Program-made: the position numbers and the translations under genes | Origin: an uncultured Collinsella sp. | GTDB lineage: Bacteria > Actinomycetota > Coriobacteriia > Coriobacteriales > Coriobacteriaceae | Assembly (NCBI GenBank): GCA_900552185.1 | Contig: URYT01000011.1 | Location: 1 to 20,078 of the forward strand | DNA length: 20,078 bases | Direction: 5' to 3' | Part shown: piece by piece, positions 1-8,419 of the stretch | Layout of the letters: every line of letters begins with the position of its first letter | Numbering within the stretch: position 1 is the stretch's first letter | Notes under the pieces: generated by a model | Database searches by the model: none | What the model was told of the DNA's origin: nothing | Seen by the model: the letters and a program-made list of their open reading frames with translations, nothing else

Positions 1-243
1 ATTGTGTTTGACCTGCCGCGCGAGGACATTACCGACCGAGCCGGCATCGCCCACTGCACCCAATCGCAGGCCGCCGAGCTTATGGCTTGTGTCGAAGGCG
101 CCCGTGCCGCCCACCACGCCTATAGCGTGGACGTGCTCGTGCCCAACCGTCGCGAAGCGCTCGAGGTCTTCCCCGAGATTCCCTGCGATCGGGCAACCAT
201 TGATGACTATCTGCGCCTCATACTGAAAGGGGCTTCGAAATGA
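1..243 (+). CDS. ABC transporter ATP-binding protein, C-terminal end (partial)
   Basis: Only the last 80 or so residues are present; the reading frame is open from base 1 and stops at TGA 241-243. Visible are a stretch ending in VDVLVPNRREALEVFPEIP and a following RATIDDYLRLI. This resembles the C-terminal tail of ABC-2-type exporter ATPases, where a 'vPNR..F...P' segment precedes a short helix. The Walker motifs would lie upstream, outside the window. The stop overlaps the start of the next gene (ATGA at 240-243), which is typical of translationally coupled ATPase/permease pairs. The ATPase call therefore rests on the tail and on the neighbouring permease. The substrate is unknown. Confidence 0.7.
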   Translation: MVFDLPREDITDRAGIAHCTQSQAAELMACVEGARAAHHAYSVDVLVPNRREALEVFPEIPCDRATIDDYLRLILKGASK

Positions 244-938
244 AACGTGCCTTTATGTCCGAGCTCGCCATCGTTCGCACGCTCATCCCGAGCATCGCGG
301 GCGTCGGCCTGTTCATATTCGTCGTATTGACCCTTGCCAACGCGACAGACGGCGATTCCGGCATGAGCGCCGGCGCCTGCGCGGTCAGTGCCATGTCACC
401 CATCATGGTCATGAGCTCGCTGGCCGGCTTCGACAATCAAAACGGTTGGGAGCGCTATCGCGCAACGCTGTCTCTCTCGCGTAAAGACATCATCTGCGCA
501 CGCTACCTGAGCATCATTGCCTTCTCGGCTGTCATGGCGTGCGCCGCCGCGCTTCTGAGCATCGTCTCCTTCCCGCTCTTCAACAGCGCGGGTATCCCGT
601 TGACGGGACAGATCGTCTTTGAGATTGCAATAGCCTCAGCAGCATCAATGCTCATCTCCCTCATGATGGTGTTTTTGGCGCAGCCGCTGTTCTTTCGCTT
701 TGGACACATGGAGGCGCTGCGCCTATCCGTTGGCCTGTTTGCCATACTCGGATGCCTTGCCATGGCCACGCTGAGCTCCTCCAACCCCATCAGCAACTGG
801 CTCATGTCGATTGCCGGAGCGAATCCCGATCCTGCCGTTCTGGGCTGTCTGTGTGCAGGCATCGCCGCACTTGCCCTCGCGCTATGTGCAATCAGCTGCA
901 CCGTCAGCACCAAGGTCTATCGGGCACGCGACCTGTAG
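240..938 (+). CDS. ABC-2 type transporter permease
   Basis: A 232-residue membrane protein with about six hydrophobic segments, at roughly residues 12-35, 42-60, 93-115, 122-150, 160-180 and 200-222. The cytoplasmic loop after the second segment carries FDNQNGWERYRATLSLSRKD. The pattern 'W.ry...LP.sR...v..ry' is characteristic of the ABC2_membrane_5 permease family, which includes exporters of the PmtB/lantibiotic-immunity type. It starts at the ATG overlapping the stop of the upstream ATPase, so the two are co-translated and should form one exporter complex in the cytoplasmic membrane. What is exported cannot be told from sequence. The gene converges on the chloride channel gene at 1034. Confidence 0.8.
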   Translation: MKRAFMSELAIVRTLIPSIAGVGLFIFVVLTLANATDGDSGMSAGACAVSAMSPIMVMSSLAGFDNQNGWERYRATLSLSRKDIICARYLSIIAFSAVMACAAALLSIVSFPLFNSAGIPLTGQIVFEIAIASAASMLISLMMVFLAQPLFFRFGHMEALRLSVGLFAILGCLAMATLSSSNPISNWLMSIAGANPDPAVLGCLCAGIAALALALCAISCTVSTKVYRARDL

Positions 939-1033
939 CCACGCGAAACTTGACCCACGTAGGCCACAATCGGTCGCAATCGCCCATCCGCAAATCCGTG
1001 GCAAACGGCATGCCCCCGGCGTGTGCCACCGTG

Positions 1034-2335
1034 CTACTTGCGCAGCGGCTTGGGCAGCGGAATGCCGGCGGCGATGGCTGCGGCAATGATCATGCAGACG
1101 ATACCCTTGAGTGGGAAACACATAAGCAGCAGGCCCACAACCATGACCGGCTGACGCATGACCGCACCCATCGTCGATGCCGTGCAGACGGCGACGCAAA
1201 AGACCGGATCGGCACCGGTAAGAATGGCAAGGCCGTAGCCCAAGCTCACACCCGAGAAGATAACCGGGAAGAAGTGGCCACCACGCCAACCAAGGTTGAT
1301 GAGGGCGGGCGTCAGCATGGCCTTAACAAGACCGGTCGCGATAAGCACGCCGGCGGGAATGGTCAGATAGGTTTCCATGAGCACATCGGCCTGGGTCTCG
1401 CCGGCAAACATGGTGTAGGGCAAGACCGTGCCGCAGATGGCGAGCGCCAGACCAGCCAGCATGGCCTTGACGACAGGACGCTCCCCTATTGCATGGGACA
1501 GCGCCTCGCTCGCGTGCTCCGAGACAAAGTACAGCCAGCCGCAAACGGTGCCAACCAACGCCAGCGGGATGAGCCAGGCAAGCTCCAGGTTGCCCACCTC
1601 GGCGGCCTCGAACCTGGGCATGCCCATGCCGCCGCCCACAAGTTGGCCAAGCAGCAGGTAGGTGCCCAGACCGCCAGCGATCGCGATACCGTAGACCACA
1701 GTCTTCTGTGCCTTGGGCAGCTTGATGGTGATCTCGCCGGACGCGGACTCATCGTCATTAGCACCCTGGCCGTCGGCGCTACCGGCGAGCGGCGCCACAA
1801 AGCCAAAGACGGGCGCGGTAAAGAGCGCCGTCAGCGCGGCCTGGGTGCCCAACAGCGTGAGCTCCCTGAACTCGGCGCCAAAGCGGCGCATGCGATCGCC
1901 GACCCAGCTGCACAGACCCGCGATAACGCCGGTCAGGCCGGCCTCCGGTCCAATACTTCCGCCAAACAGCAGCGGCAGCAATGCCGCGAGCGAAAGCTTG
2001 CCCAGGTTGTCGTACGGGTAGCGCCCGTCCTGCTTAACCTTAGCCATCACCTGGTTGAGGTCGTCGGTCTTGGTGCCCGTAAGCTTTTCGTACAGACCGA
2101 TCAGCAGGCCGCCCAGCAGGCAGACAAAAAACGGATACGGCAGAAAACCGAACGGGCCGCTGGCGAGTTCGGGCGACGCCACGCCCAGCATGTGGGGGAT
2201 CTCGGTCCACAGATAGTCGATACCGTGCTCCATCGCAAAAAAGAACAGCCAGACCGCGGCACCTGCGAACGCACCGGTCACGGCAACGCTGACCAAAAAC
2301 AGCGCGCGGTTTGTGGGTTTGGCAAGGTTGTCCAT
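1034..2335 (-). CDS. CLC-family voltage-gated chloride channel/transporter
   Basis: A 433-residue integral membrane protein with ten or more hydrophobic helices. Two CLC signatures are recognisable: GGSIGPEAGL at the selectivity-filter position (family G[KR]EGP) and GWRGGHFFPVIFSG (family GGxFxP). The external gating glutamate of the GREGP motif appears replaced by isoleucine (GSIGP), although a glutamate follows two residues later. This is a divergent CLC, possibly channel-like rather than a proton-coupled exchanger; the mechanism is inference. A charged, probably cytoplasmic loop (ADGQGANDDESASGE) interrupts the middle. There is no C-terminal CBS domain. The start at 2335 has a GGGAGGA ribosome site 5 bases upstream. 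It is the third of three minus-strand genes (potassium channel, LOG protein, CLC), with 125 bp between it and the LOG gene. Confidence 0.85.
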   Translation of the reverse strand: MDNLAKPTNRALFLVSVAVTGAFAGAAVWLFFFAMEHGIDYLWTEIPHMLGVASPELASGPFGFLPYPFFVCLLGGLLIGLYEKLTGTKTDDLNQVMAKVKQDGRYPYDNLGKLSLAALLPLLFGGSIGPEAGLTGVIAGLCSWVGDRMRRFGAEFRELTLLGTQAALTALFTAPVFGFVAPLAGSADGQGANDDESASGEITIKLPKAQKTVVYGIAIAGGLGTYLLLGQLVGGGMGMPRFEAAEVGNLELAWLIPLALVGTVCGWLYFVSEHASEALSHAIGERPVVKAMLAGLALAICGTVLPYTMFAGETQADVLMETYLTIPAGVLIATGLVKAMLTPALINLGWRGGHFFPVIFSGVSLGYGLAILTGADPVFCVAVCTASTMGAVMRQPVMVVGLLLMCFPLKGIVCMIIAAAIAAGIPLPKPLRK

Positions 2336-2460
2336 CGGGTCCTCCCGCGGTCAAAGTCGACATAGTTACGTTTTATTGTAGAGCGAGCGTTGCCCAGACA
2401 AGCCAACCATCTGCGCCACAAACGGCACCATTGGGAGTCATAGTGGGGCAGGCTCAAGAC

Positions 2461-2994
2461 TTATCCGTTGATAATCGAGACAATCTCGCGCAAATCGTCG
2501 GCAAAGTAGATGCCTTGCTGGCGCCTCGGGCTCGAAAGCCCCTTATCAATCATGTGCCCGAGCAGCGCCTTGAGGTCGTTGTAGTAACCGTCAAGGTTAT
2601 ACAGGATGCACGGAGCACTCAGGTGCCCCAACGACACCGCGGACATGACCTCGGCAATCTCCTCGAGCGTGCCCGTCCCACCGGGAAAGGCGATGAACGC
2701 ATCGCCGAGCTCAATCATCTTGGCTTTGCGCTCGGCCATATCGCTCGTCACGATGAGGTCATCGATGCCGTCGTGCTGAAACTCGGCCTCTATAAAAAAG
2801 CTCGGCTCAACGCCCGTCACGTGTCCACCTGCCTCGAGTACGCTATCGGCGAGCGCGCCCATCAGGCCCGATTTGGACCCGCCGTATACCAGCGCGTGCC
2901 CGTTGGAGCCAATCCAGTTGCCCAGCTCTTGCACCGCAGGCAGAAACGCCGGGTCATTGCCGACGCTGGCGCCCAGGTATACCGTGATATTCAT
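2461..2994 (-). CDS. LOG-family protein (TIGR00730 Rossmann fold; nucleoside 5'-monophosphate phosphoribohydrolase)
   Basis: A 177-residue cytoplasmic Rossmann-fold protein of full family length. Motifs in order are YLGASVGNDP near the N-terminus, YGGSKSGLMGALADSVLEAGG at about residues 37-57, MAERKAKMIELGDAFIAFPGG at about 85-105, and the signature PGGTGTLEE at about 103-111. This arrangement, with the ERK arginine and the glutamate of GTxxE as active-site residues, is that of LOG (Lonely Guy) enzymes, which release the base from nucleoside monophosphates such as cytokinin ribotides. The bacterial in vivo substrate is usually unknown. The start has GGGGG 7 bases upstream. It sits 36 bp downstream of the potassium channel gene, so co-transcription is likely. 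Confidence 0.88.
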   Translation of the reverse strand: MNITVYLGASVGNDPAFLPAVQELGNWIGSNGHALVYGGSKSGLMGALADSVLEAGGHVTGVEPSFFIEAEFQHDGIDDLIVTSDMAERKAKMIELGDAFIAFPGGTGTLEEIAEVMSAVSLGHLSAPCILYNLDGYYNDLKALLGHMIDKGLSSPRRQQGIYFADDLREIVSIING

Positions 2995-3030
2995 ATTCAG
3001 TCCCCCTCGTCGTGACGCGCGGCGCCCGCT

Positions 3031-3456
3031 CTAGCGTTGGCGTCGGCGATATTCGCGCACACGGCGCGACAGGTCGGCGAGCTCGTCACGATCGAGCTCT
3101 TCCAAATGCTCCAGATCGTCCATAAAGCGCGCCATGGTGTCCTTTTGGCGCAGCTTGATGAGCGTATTGCAGTAGTTCACCGCCACACCCGTGAGCATGG
3201 CAATGTAGAAGATGCTGATGACGCTCAGGACGACGGTAATAGCACGGGCGACCGGCGTTTCGGCCGGGATATCGCCAAAGCCGATGGTCGAGACGGTCTC
3301 AAAGCTAAACCAGAGACCATCGCCAAACGTAAGGGTCGTGGGCTCGGACAGCCAGACAGCCGTCGAGCACAGCAGATAGAAGATGAGGAACAGGCCCGTG
3401 ATACGCACGAAACCGGCCTGGCGCAAAACATCGGCAAGCGTCCTCAGCTTTTTCAT
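3031..3456 (-). CDS. Two-TM potassium channel (Ion_trans_2)
   Basis: A 141-residue membrane protein. A first transmembrane helix (about residues 17-36, GLFLIFYLLCSTAVWL) is followed by a pore loop with the selectivity filter TIGFGD (TVGYGD-type), then a second helix (about 72-93). The C-terminal tail is highly charged and probably helical (MDDLEHLEELDRDELADLSRR). It lacks the RCK or cyclic-nucleotide domain found in many bacterial channels, so this is a minimal KcsA-like subunit expected to work as a tetramer. I chose the ATG at 3456 rather than the upstream in-frame one at 3483 because GGGG lies 5 bases before it. It is the first gene of the minus-strand channel/LOG/CLC group. Confidence 0.88.
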   Translation of the reverse strand: MKKLRTLADVLRQAGFVRITGLFLIFYLLCSTAVWLSEPTTLTFGDGLWFSFETVSTIGFGDIPAETPVARAITVVLSVISIFYIAMLTGVAVNYCNTLIKLRQKDTMARFMDDLEHLEELDRDELADLSRRVREYRRRQR

Positions 3457-3507
3457 CGCGACCCCTTTTCCCCAGACGCCCAATCACGTTTGCTCGGTAT
3501 TGTCCCA

Positions 3508-3583
3508 CAACCGGCAGTTAGGCAACCGGCAGTTAGGGACGTTCCTTTTGTGCCGGCAGAAAGGGACCGTCCCCAACTGCCGG
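3508..3583. repeat. Tandem 15-mer plus long imperfect inverted repeat in a divergent intergenic region
   Basis: CAACCGGCAGTTAGG occurs twice head to tail (3508-3522 and 3523-3537). The second copy begins a hairpin: 3526-3546 pairs with 3563-3583 over 21 positions with about three mismatches, with CCGGCAGTT against AACTGCCGG at the base. The loop contains GCCGGC. The element lies between the divergent potassium channel and sensor kinase genes, so it is not simply a terminator for either. It shares a GGGAC/GTCCC core with elements at 11619-11670 and 12652-12991. Confidence 0.8.
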
Positions 3584-3670
3584 ACGGGACCGTTTAGCGG
3601 TGCTGCGGCCGACTGGGCAGGCTGAGCTGGTATCCTTATGCGGTATTGTCTCGATTCGTTAGGATTGCAC

Positions 3671-6475
3671 GTGAGAGCTTCCGCTGTCCTTCGTTCAGTT
3701 ATATGTCGCACCCTGGCCGTCGCGCTTGCTGCGTTCGCCGTGCTGAGCGCCGTCATACCCGTCCCCGCCTTTGCCGCCGACTCTGACCAGCAGGTCAAGA
3801 CGGTCCGCGTTGGCTGGCTTATCAACAACGAAGGCTTCCAAGACGGCACCCCCGGCGAGCGTCTCTCGGGCTGGGGTTATGACTACCTGCAGACGCTGTC
3901 ATACTACACGCCGGGCTGGCAATACGAATACGTCTCCGGCACCTTCACCGAGCTTATGGACATGCTCGAGGCGGGCGAAATCGACCTCATGCCCAACATC
4001 TCCTACTCCGAGGAACGCGCCCAAAAGCTGCTCTTCTCCTCGAACCCCGAGGGCGCCGAGCGCTACTACATCTACGCCAAGCCCGATCGCGACGACCTGG
4101 CCAAGGGTGACCCCCAAGCGCTCCAGGGCCTTACCATCGGTTGCAACTCCGGTGTTATGCAAACCTTCGTTGGCCAGCAGTGGCTCGCCAACGAAGGAAT
4201 CACCTGCACATACAGAGAGTATGACGGAGGCTCCATGCTCTTTGACGCACTCGCAAACGACGAAGTCGACGCCGTCATCATGAACGACACCATCTCGTCG
4301 CCCGATGCGTCGCCCATGTTCTACGTTGGCTCGAGTGACTACTATTTTGCCGTCCCCAAAAGCCGCCCCGACCTGATGAACGATATCAATGCCGCCATGA
4401 CGGCAATCGCCCGCGTCAACCCACGCTATAACGACGAGGTCAAGGCGAATTACTCGGCCCAAAACAGCGGCTCATCATCGCTCACCGGCCCCGAGCGCTC
4501 CTGGCTCAAAGCAAACGACAACACCATCACGATCGGCTATCTTAAAAACAAACTCCCCTACTGCACGCAAAATGACGACGGCGAAATGGAAGGGTCGCTC
4601 GCCTCGCTTGCAACGACGTTGCACGACAAGTTTGGCATTACGGTTGCAACAGTAGCGTTCTCGAACAACGAGCAAATGACCAAAGCCCTTTCCACAGGGA
4701 CCATCGATGTCGCCCTACCGTTGTTTCGCGACTACTGGCTTGCCGAGCAGGCAGGGGTCATCCTGTCAAACCCGATGGGAACGGTTTCCCTAGCCGCCAT
4801 TCACAGCAGCAGCAACCTGAACAGTGACCTTAAGAACATCGCTTGCACAGCAGACGCGATCGTCAACCGTTTTGAGCTCGAAAACCTATTCCCCGACGCA
4901 AAGGTAACCGAGTATCCGAATGACAACGAGGCACGCGAAGCCCTCAATAAGGGGGAGGCAAGTTGCATCATTGTCCCCAGCACGCGCTTGAAAACCATCC
5001 GCGACACCTACGATATCGAGGATTTCCAAACACAGGAGCTCACCGACACGGCACAGCTATCGTGTTTGATTTCGCGCGGCAAGCCCGTGCTGTTGGGAAT
5101 CATTAATAAGGGCATCGTCAATGCTGGCGAATCGCTCTCTGCAAGCAGCTATTCCCCCACATCGTACTCGGCGCAAGAATCGGATGCGTTTCGACTTCTC
5201 TACCGCAACCGCATCGTCATTGCGGCAGTCGTCATCTGCATTTTGCTCACCGGCATCGTCATCCTTGTCTGGTCGCTTCACCGCGCGCAGAAAGAACAGC
5301 AGAAAGCCGATGCCGCCAACGCCGCTAAGACGGCATTCCTCACGCGCATGAGCCACGACATCCGTACGCCACTCAACGGCATCCTGGGTCTTATCGAAAT
5401 TGAGGAATTGAAAGACGGCGACATGCAGGCCGCCCGCGAAAGCCGCGCCAAGGCGCGTGTTGCCGCCAATCACCTACTCTCGCTGATCAACGACATCCTC
5501 GAGATGGGCAAAATCGAAGACCGCAAGCTAACTCTGGAACATGCGTCTTTTAACCTCAAAGAGCTCTGTGACGATACGCTGGTGCTGTGCAAGCTCCGCG
5601 CATCCGATAACGGCATCACAATGCAGGACAATAGTCTCCCGTACGCCACGGGGCCATACATGATCGGCAGTCCCACCCATATCCGGCAGATCATAATCAA
5701 CCTGTTAGACAACAGCATTAAGTACAACAAGCACGGCGGCTCCGTCACCTTTAGTTCAAAGACCAAGCCACTCGATGATGGGCGCGCACTCTTTTGCTTT
5801 AGCGTTTCGGATACCGGCATTGGCATGGCTCCCGAGTTTTTAAAGCATATCTATGAACCGTTTGCCCAAGAAGGTGACGATGCGCGCAGCAAGTTCCAAG
5901 GAACCGGCATGGGCATGCCAATCGTCAAGTCGCTTATTGAACTGATGGGCGGTACGATTGAGATTTCGAGTGAGGTTGGCGTGGGGAGTACGTTCAACGT
6001 CCAGATTCCGCTCGATATCGACAAGAACCCTCAGGCGCGGGCAGATACGGTCGAGAGGGTGCTCGACTGCTCGCTCGCCGACATGAACGTGTTGCTCGCC
6101 GAAGACAACGAATTGAATGCCGAGATTGCCCAGACGCTGCTAGAATCCGAGGGCGTCGTGGTCACCCGCGCCGCCAATGGCAACGAAGTCGTCGATCTGT
6201 ACCTGTCACATCCCGCCGGCAGCTTCGATGCGATTCTGATGGACATCATGATGCCGGGCATGGACGGCTATGAGGCAACCCGCGCGATTCGTCTGAGCGA
6301 GAAGGTCGATGCAGCCGATATCCCCATCATCGCGCTCACCGCCAACGCCTTTGCCGAGGACGCCAAGGCGGCACACGATGCCGGCATGAACGCCCATCTG
6401 TCCAAACCGCTCGACTTTAACAAGCTCAAAAACATACTCGCCCGCATCAAGAAAAACGGATCCGTTTCGCTATAG
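3671..6475 (+). CDS. Hybrid sensor histidine kinase with two extracytoplasmic solute-binding domains
   Basis: About 934 residues. Domains in order: a signal peptide ending near AFA-AD (residues 1-35); two family-3 solute-binding (PBPb) domains at about 45-255 and 283-500; one transmembrane helix at about 514-536; HisKA with H-box MSHDIRTPLNG (phospho-acceptor His about 562); HATPase with N-box LLDNSIKYN, G1 DTGIGM and G2 GTGMGM; and a receiver domain with AEDN acid pair and phospho-acceptor Asp about 858 in LMDIMMPGMDG. The layout resembles BvgS/EvgS but without PAS or HPt domains. It should bind a small solute outside the membrane and pass phosphate from His to Asp. I chose GTG 3671 because AGGA lies 6 bases upstream and a clean signal peptide follows; ATG 3638 (945 residues) is the alternative. 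No DNA-binding response regulator is adjacent. Confidence 0.92.
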   Translation: MRASAVLRSVICRTLAVALAAFAVLSAVIPVPAFAADSDQQVKTVRVGWLINNEGFQDGTPGERLSGWGYDYLQTLSYYTPGWQYEYVSGTFTELMDMLEAGEIDLMPNISYSEERAQKLLFSSNPEGAERYYIYAKPDRDDLAKGDPQALQGLTIGCNSGVMQTFVGQQWLANEGITCTYREYDGGSMLFDALANDEVDAVIMNDTISSPDASPMFYVGSSDYYFAVPKSRPDLMNDINAAMTAIARVNPRYNDEVKANYSAQNSGSSSLTGPERSWLKANDNTITIGYLKNKLPYCTQNDDGEMEGSLASLATTLHDKFGITVATVAFSNNEQMTKALSTGTIDVALPLFRDYWLAEQAGVILSNPMGTVSLAAIHSSSNLNSDLKNIACTADAIVNRFELENLFPDAKVTEYPNDNEAREALNKGEASCIIVPSTRLKTIRDTYDIEDFQTQELTDTAQLSCLISRGKPVLLGIINKGIVNAGESLSASSYSPTSYSAQESDAFRLLYRNRIVIAAVVICILLTGIVILVWSLHRAQKEQQKADAANAAKTAFLTRMSHDIRTPLNGILGLIEIEELKDGDMQAARESRAKARVAANHLLSLINDILEMGKIEDRKLTLEHASFNLKELCDDTLVLCKLRASDNGITMQDNSLPYATGPYMIGSPTHIRQIIINLLDNSIKYNKHGGSVTFSSKTKPLDDGRALFCFSVSDTGIGMAPEFLKHIYEPFAQEGDDARSKFQGTGMGMPIVKSLIELMGGTIEISSEVGVGSTFNVQIPLDIDKNPQARADTVERVLDCSLADMNVLLAEDNELNAEIAQTLLESEGVVVTRAANGNEVVDLYLSHPAGSFDAILMDIMMPGMDGYEATRAIRLSEKVDAADIPIIALTANAFAEDAKAAHDAGMNAHLSKPLDFNKLKNILARIKKNGSVSL

Positions 6476-6517
6476 TTTGTGCTCAACCACCACGCACGAC
6501 CAGAAAGGAAGCCAACG

Positions 6518-6997
6518 ATGTTTAGGCCCTTACGTCGAAAGAAACGCGCCATCACCGACGAGGAAGCGCGCGAACTGCTCGCTACCTGCAAGCGCGGCGT
6601 CTTTGCCGTCAACGGCGACGATGGCTACCCGTACGCCATTCCCGTCAACTACTTCTTTGACGCCGAGCACGACAAGATTTATTTCCATGGCGCCAAGGCT
6701 GGCCACAAGGTCGACGCACTCAAGCGCGATGACAAGGTCTGCTTTACCGTTTACGGCAACGAGTGGTACCAGGACGGTGACTGGGCTCCCTACGTTATGA
6801 GTACCGTAGTCTTTGGCCGTTGTCGCCTGGCGAATGACACCCCCGCGTTTATCGAGGATAAAGTTCGCCAGCTCGCGCTTAAGTACTACCCTTCTGCCGA
6901 GGAAGTCGAAGAGGAAATCGCCAAGGACATTAAGGGTGTCCAGCTCTACGAGATTACGATTGAGCATCTCTGCGGTAAGCAGATTCAGGAAAAGTAA
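6518..6997 (+). CDS. NimA-like pyridoxamine 5'-phosphate oxidase family flavoprotein
   Basis: A 159-residue cytoplasmic protein with a split-barrel FMN-binding fold. Visible features are RKKRAITDEEARELLATCK near the N-terminus, the strand pair GVFAVNGDDGYPYAIPVNYFF, and IYFHGAKAGHKVDALKRDDK. The FHGA..GHK segment is typical of the Nim (5-nitroimidazole reductase) and PNPOx-like family, and its histidine is the usual cofactor-side residue. The family reduces small aromatics or binds flavin; a role in nitroimidazole tolerance is only a family-based possibility. The start at 6518 has AGGAA 7 bases upstream. The gene begins 42 bp after the sensor kinase stop and could be read from the same promoter. 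It ends before a strong hairpin. Confidence 0.85.
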   Translation: MFRPLRRKKRAITDEEARELLATCKRGVFAVNGDDGYPYAIPVNYFFDAEHDKIYFHGAKAGHKVDALKRDDKVCFTVYGNEWYQDGDWAPYVMSTVVFGRCRLANDTPAFIEDKVRQLALKYYPSAEEVEEEIAKDIKGVQLYEITIEHLCGKQIQEK

Positions 6998-7040
6998 GCC
7001 TCCGCAGAAGGTCTGCGCCCAATGGTTACAGATGCCTTAC

Positions 7041-7082
7041 CACACGGGGCCTTCTAGCCGACTTGGCAGAAGGCCCCGTGTG
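7041..7082. terminator. Bidirectional terminator-like hairpin between convergent genes
   Basis: CACACGGGGCCTTCT (7041-7055) is perfectly complementary to 7068-7082. The stem extends inward by GCC/GGC after one bulged A, leaving a GACTT loop. It lies between the NimA-like gene and the convergent MalY/PatB gene. No T-tract flanks it on either side, so it may act as a roadblock or RNA-stability hairpin rather than a classical intrinsic terminator. Confidence 0.65.
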
Positions 7083-7092
7083 CAGTGCACAC

Positions 7093-8307
7093 TTACCGCG
7101 CATTAAAAACGTAGCGGTCCAGGCGGTCGCACGCTTCCCTTACGCGCGAAAGCGGCAGCGCCAGATTCACACGAATGTGGCAGGGTCCATGGAACGGGCG
7201 GCCGTCCTGATACCCCACGCCCACGCGCGCCCCCTCGTCGAGCAGCCACTGAATATCGCGGCCATGCTCGCGGCACCACTCGGTGCAGTCAATAAACACC
7301 ATGTACGTGCCCTGCGGACGTGAAAACGCGATGCCCTTCCAGTGTTTTTCTGCATACGTGCAGAAGTACTCGATATTGCCGGCAAGCACCTGGTTGAGCT
7401 CGTCCACCCACTCGTAGCCTTGCGGCTGGTAGGCACCGATAAGCGCGTGCATGGAGAGGACATTCATCTCGTTGTAGTGGGTCTTGTTGGACACGGCGCA
7501 CACGCGGTCGCGCAGCGTCTCGTTATAGATGATGTGGTAGCTGCCGACCAAGCCCGCCAGGTTGAACGTCTTGCTCGGCGCATAAAGGGCAACCGTGCGC
7601 ATGCGGGCGTCCTCGCTCACCGACTGCGTCGGGATGTGCTTGTGCCCCGGCAGGATGATATCGGACCAAATCTCGTCCGAGATCACCACGCAATCGTGCT
7701 GGCGATAGATGTCCATGGCGCGCTCAATCTCGTCGCGCTCCCATACGCGGCCGCAGGGATTGTGCGGCGAGCAGAACACCGCGGCATGGATGTGGTTTTG
7801 GGCGAGCTTGTGCTCCATGTCCTCAAAGTCCATACGCCACACGCCCTGGTCGTCGAGCTTAAGCGGGCTGTGGACAATGTGATAGCCCGCGGCCTCAATG
7901 GACTTGGTAAAGCCGATGTAGGTAGGGCTGTGGACCAGCACCGCATCGCCCGGCTGTACATACGCGCGCAGCGTCGACACGACACCGCCCAGCACGCCGT
8001 TTTCGTAGCCGATATGTTCAGGGCGCAGACCCTCGACGCCATTGCGGCGACTCTGCCATTCGATGATGCGGTCGAAGTACTCGGGGCGCGGGTTAAAGTA
8101 GCCAAACATGGGGTGCTGGGCACGCTGAATGATGTGCTCCTGGACCGTGGGCACCGTGGCGAAGTTCATGTCGGCCACCCACATGGGAATGCGGTCGAAT
8201 CCCTCGTCGGGTGCATTCGGAGCCATACCGGGGATCTCACCCCAAGAGTCAACGGCGATGGAGTCCATGCCGTGGCGGTCGATGATTGAAGTGAAGTCGT
8301 ATTTCAT
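7093..8307 (-). CDS. MalY/PatB family PLP-dependent aminotransferase (probable cystathionine beta-lyase)
   Basis: A 404-residue fold-type I PLP enzyme of full length. The N-terminal IPMWVADMNFATVPTVQEHI is the MalY/PatB hallmark (family 'lpmWVADMDF'). It is followed by YENGVLGGVVSTLRAY, SPTYIGF, CSPHNPCGRVW (cofactor and substrate-carboxylate contacts), VVISDEIWSDI (Asp to the pyridine nitrogen) and APSKTFNLAGL with the Schiff-base lysine at residue 246. Relatives are C-S beta-lyases that cleave cystathionine or cysteine conjugates to pyruvate, ammonia and a thiol; some have other or regulatory roles. The start at 8307 is the family start. It lies 112 bp downstream of trmO on the same strand. 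Confidence 0.9.
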   Translation of the reverse strand: MKYDFTSIIDRHGMDSIAVDSWGEIPGMAPNAPDEGFDRIPMWVADMNFATVPTVQEHIIQRAQHPMFGYFNPRPEYFDRIIEWQSRRNGVEGLRPEHIGYENGVLGGVVSTLRAYVQPGDAVLVHSPTYIGFTKSIEAAGYHIVHSPLKLDDQGVWRMDFEDMEHKLAQNHIHAAVFCSPHNPCGRVWERDEIERAMDIYRQHDCVVISDEIWSDIILPGHKHIPTQSVSEDARMRTVALYAPSKTFNLAGLVGSYHIIYNETLRDRVCAVSNKTHYNEMNVLSMHALIGAYQPQGYEWVDELNQVLAGNIEYFCTYAEKHWKGIAFSRPQGTYMVFIDCTEWCREHGRDIQWLLDEGARVGVGYQDGRPFHGPCHIRVNLALPLSRVREACDRLDRYVFNAR

Positions 8308-8419
8308 GCTGGACCCCCGTGCAAAGTAGACTGTTTCGATAGGCGCTATTGTCCACCAGCACGGGCGGTTTTGGCGCGGGGTTTGGCGCTTAATTTGACG
8401 GGTGCGGGCGAATGGCTGG

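Noticed and set aside
998..1029. Possible hairpin GTGGCA/TGCCAC between the convergent ABC permease and CLC genes
   Set aside because: Only six base pairs, a 20-base loop and no T-tract; too weak to call a terminator.
752..2365. Long plus-strand open frame opposite the chloride channel gene
   Set aside because: Its translation is low-complexity, rich in Gln, Arg and His and without domains; the minus strand encodes a clear CLC protein with a ribosome site.
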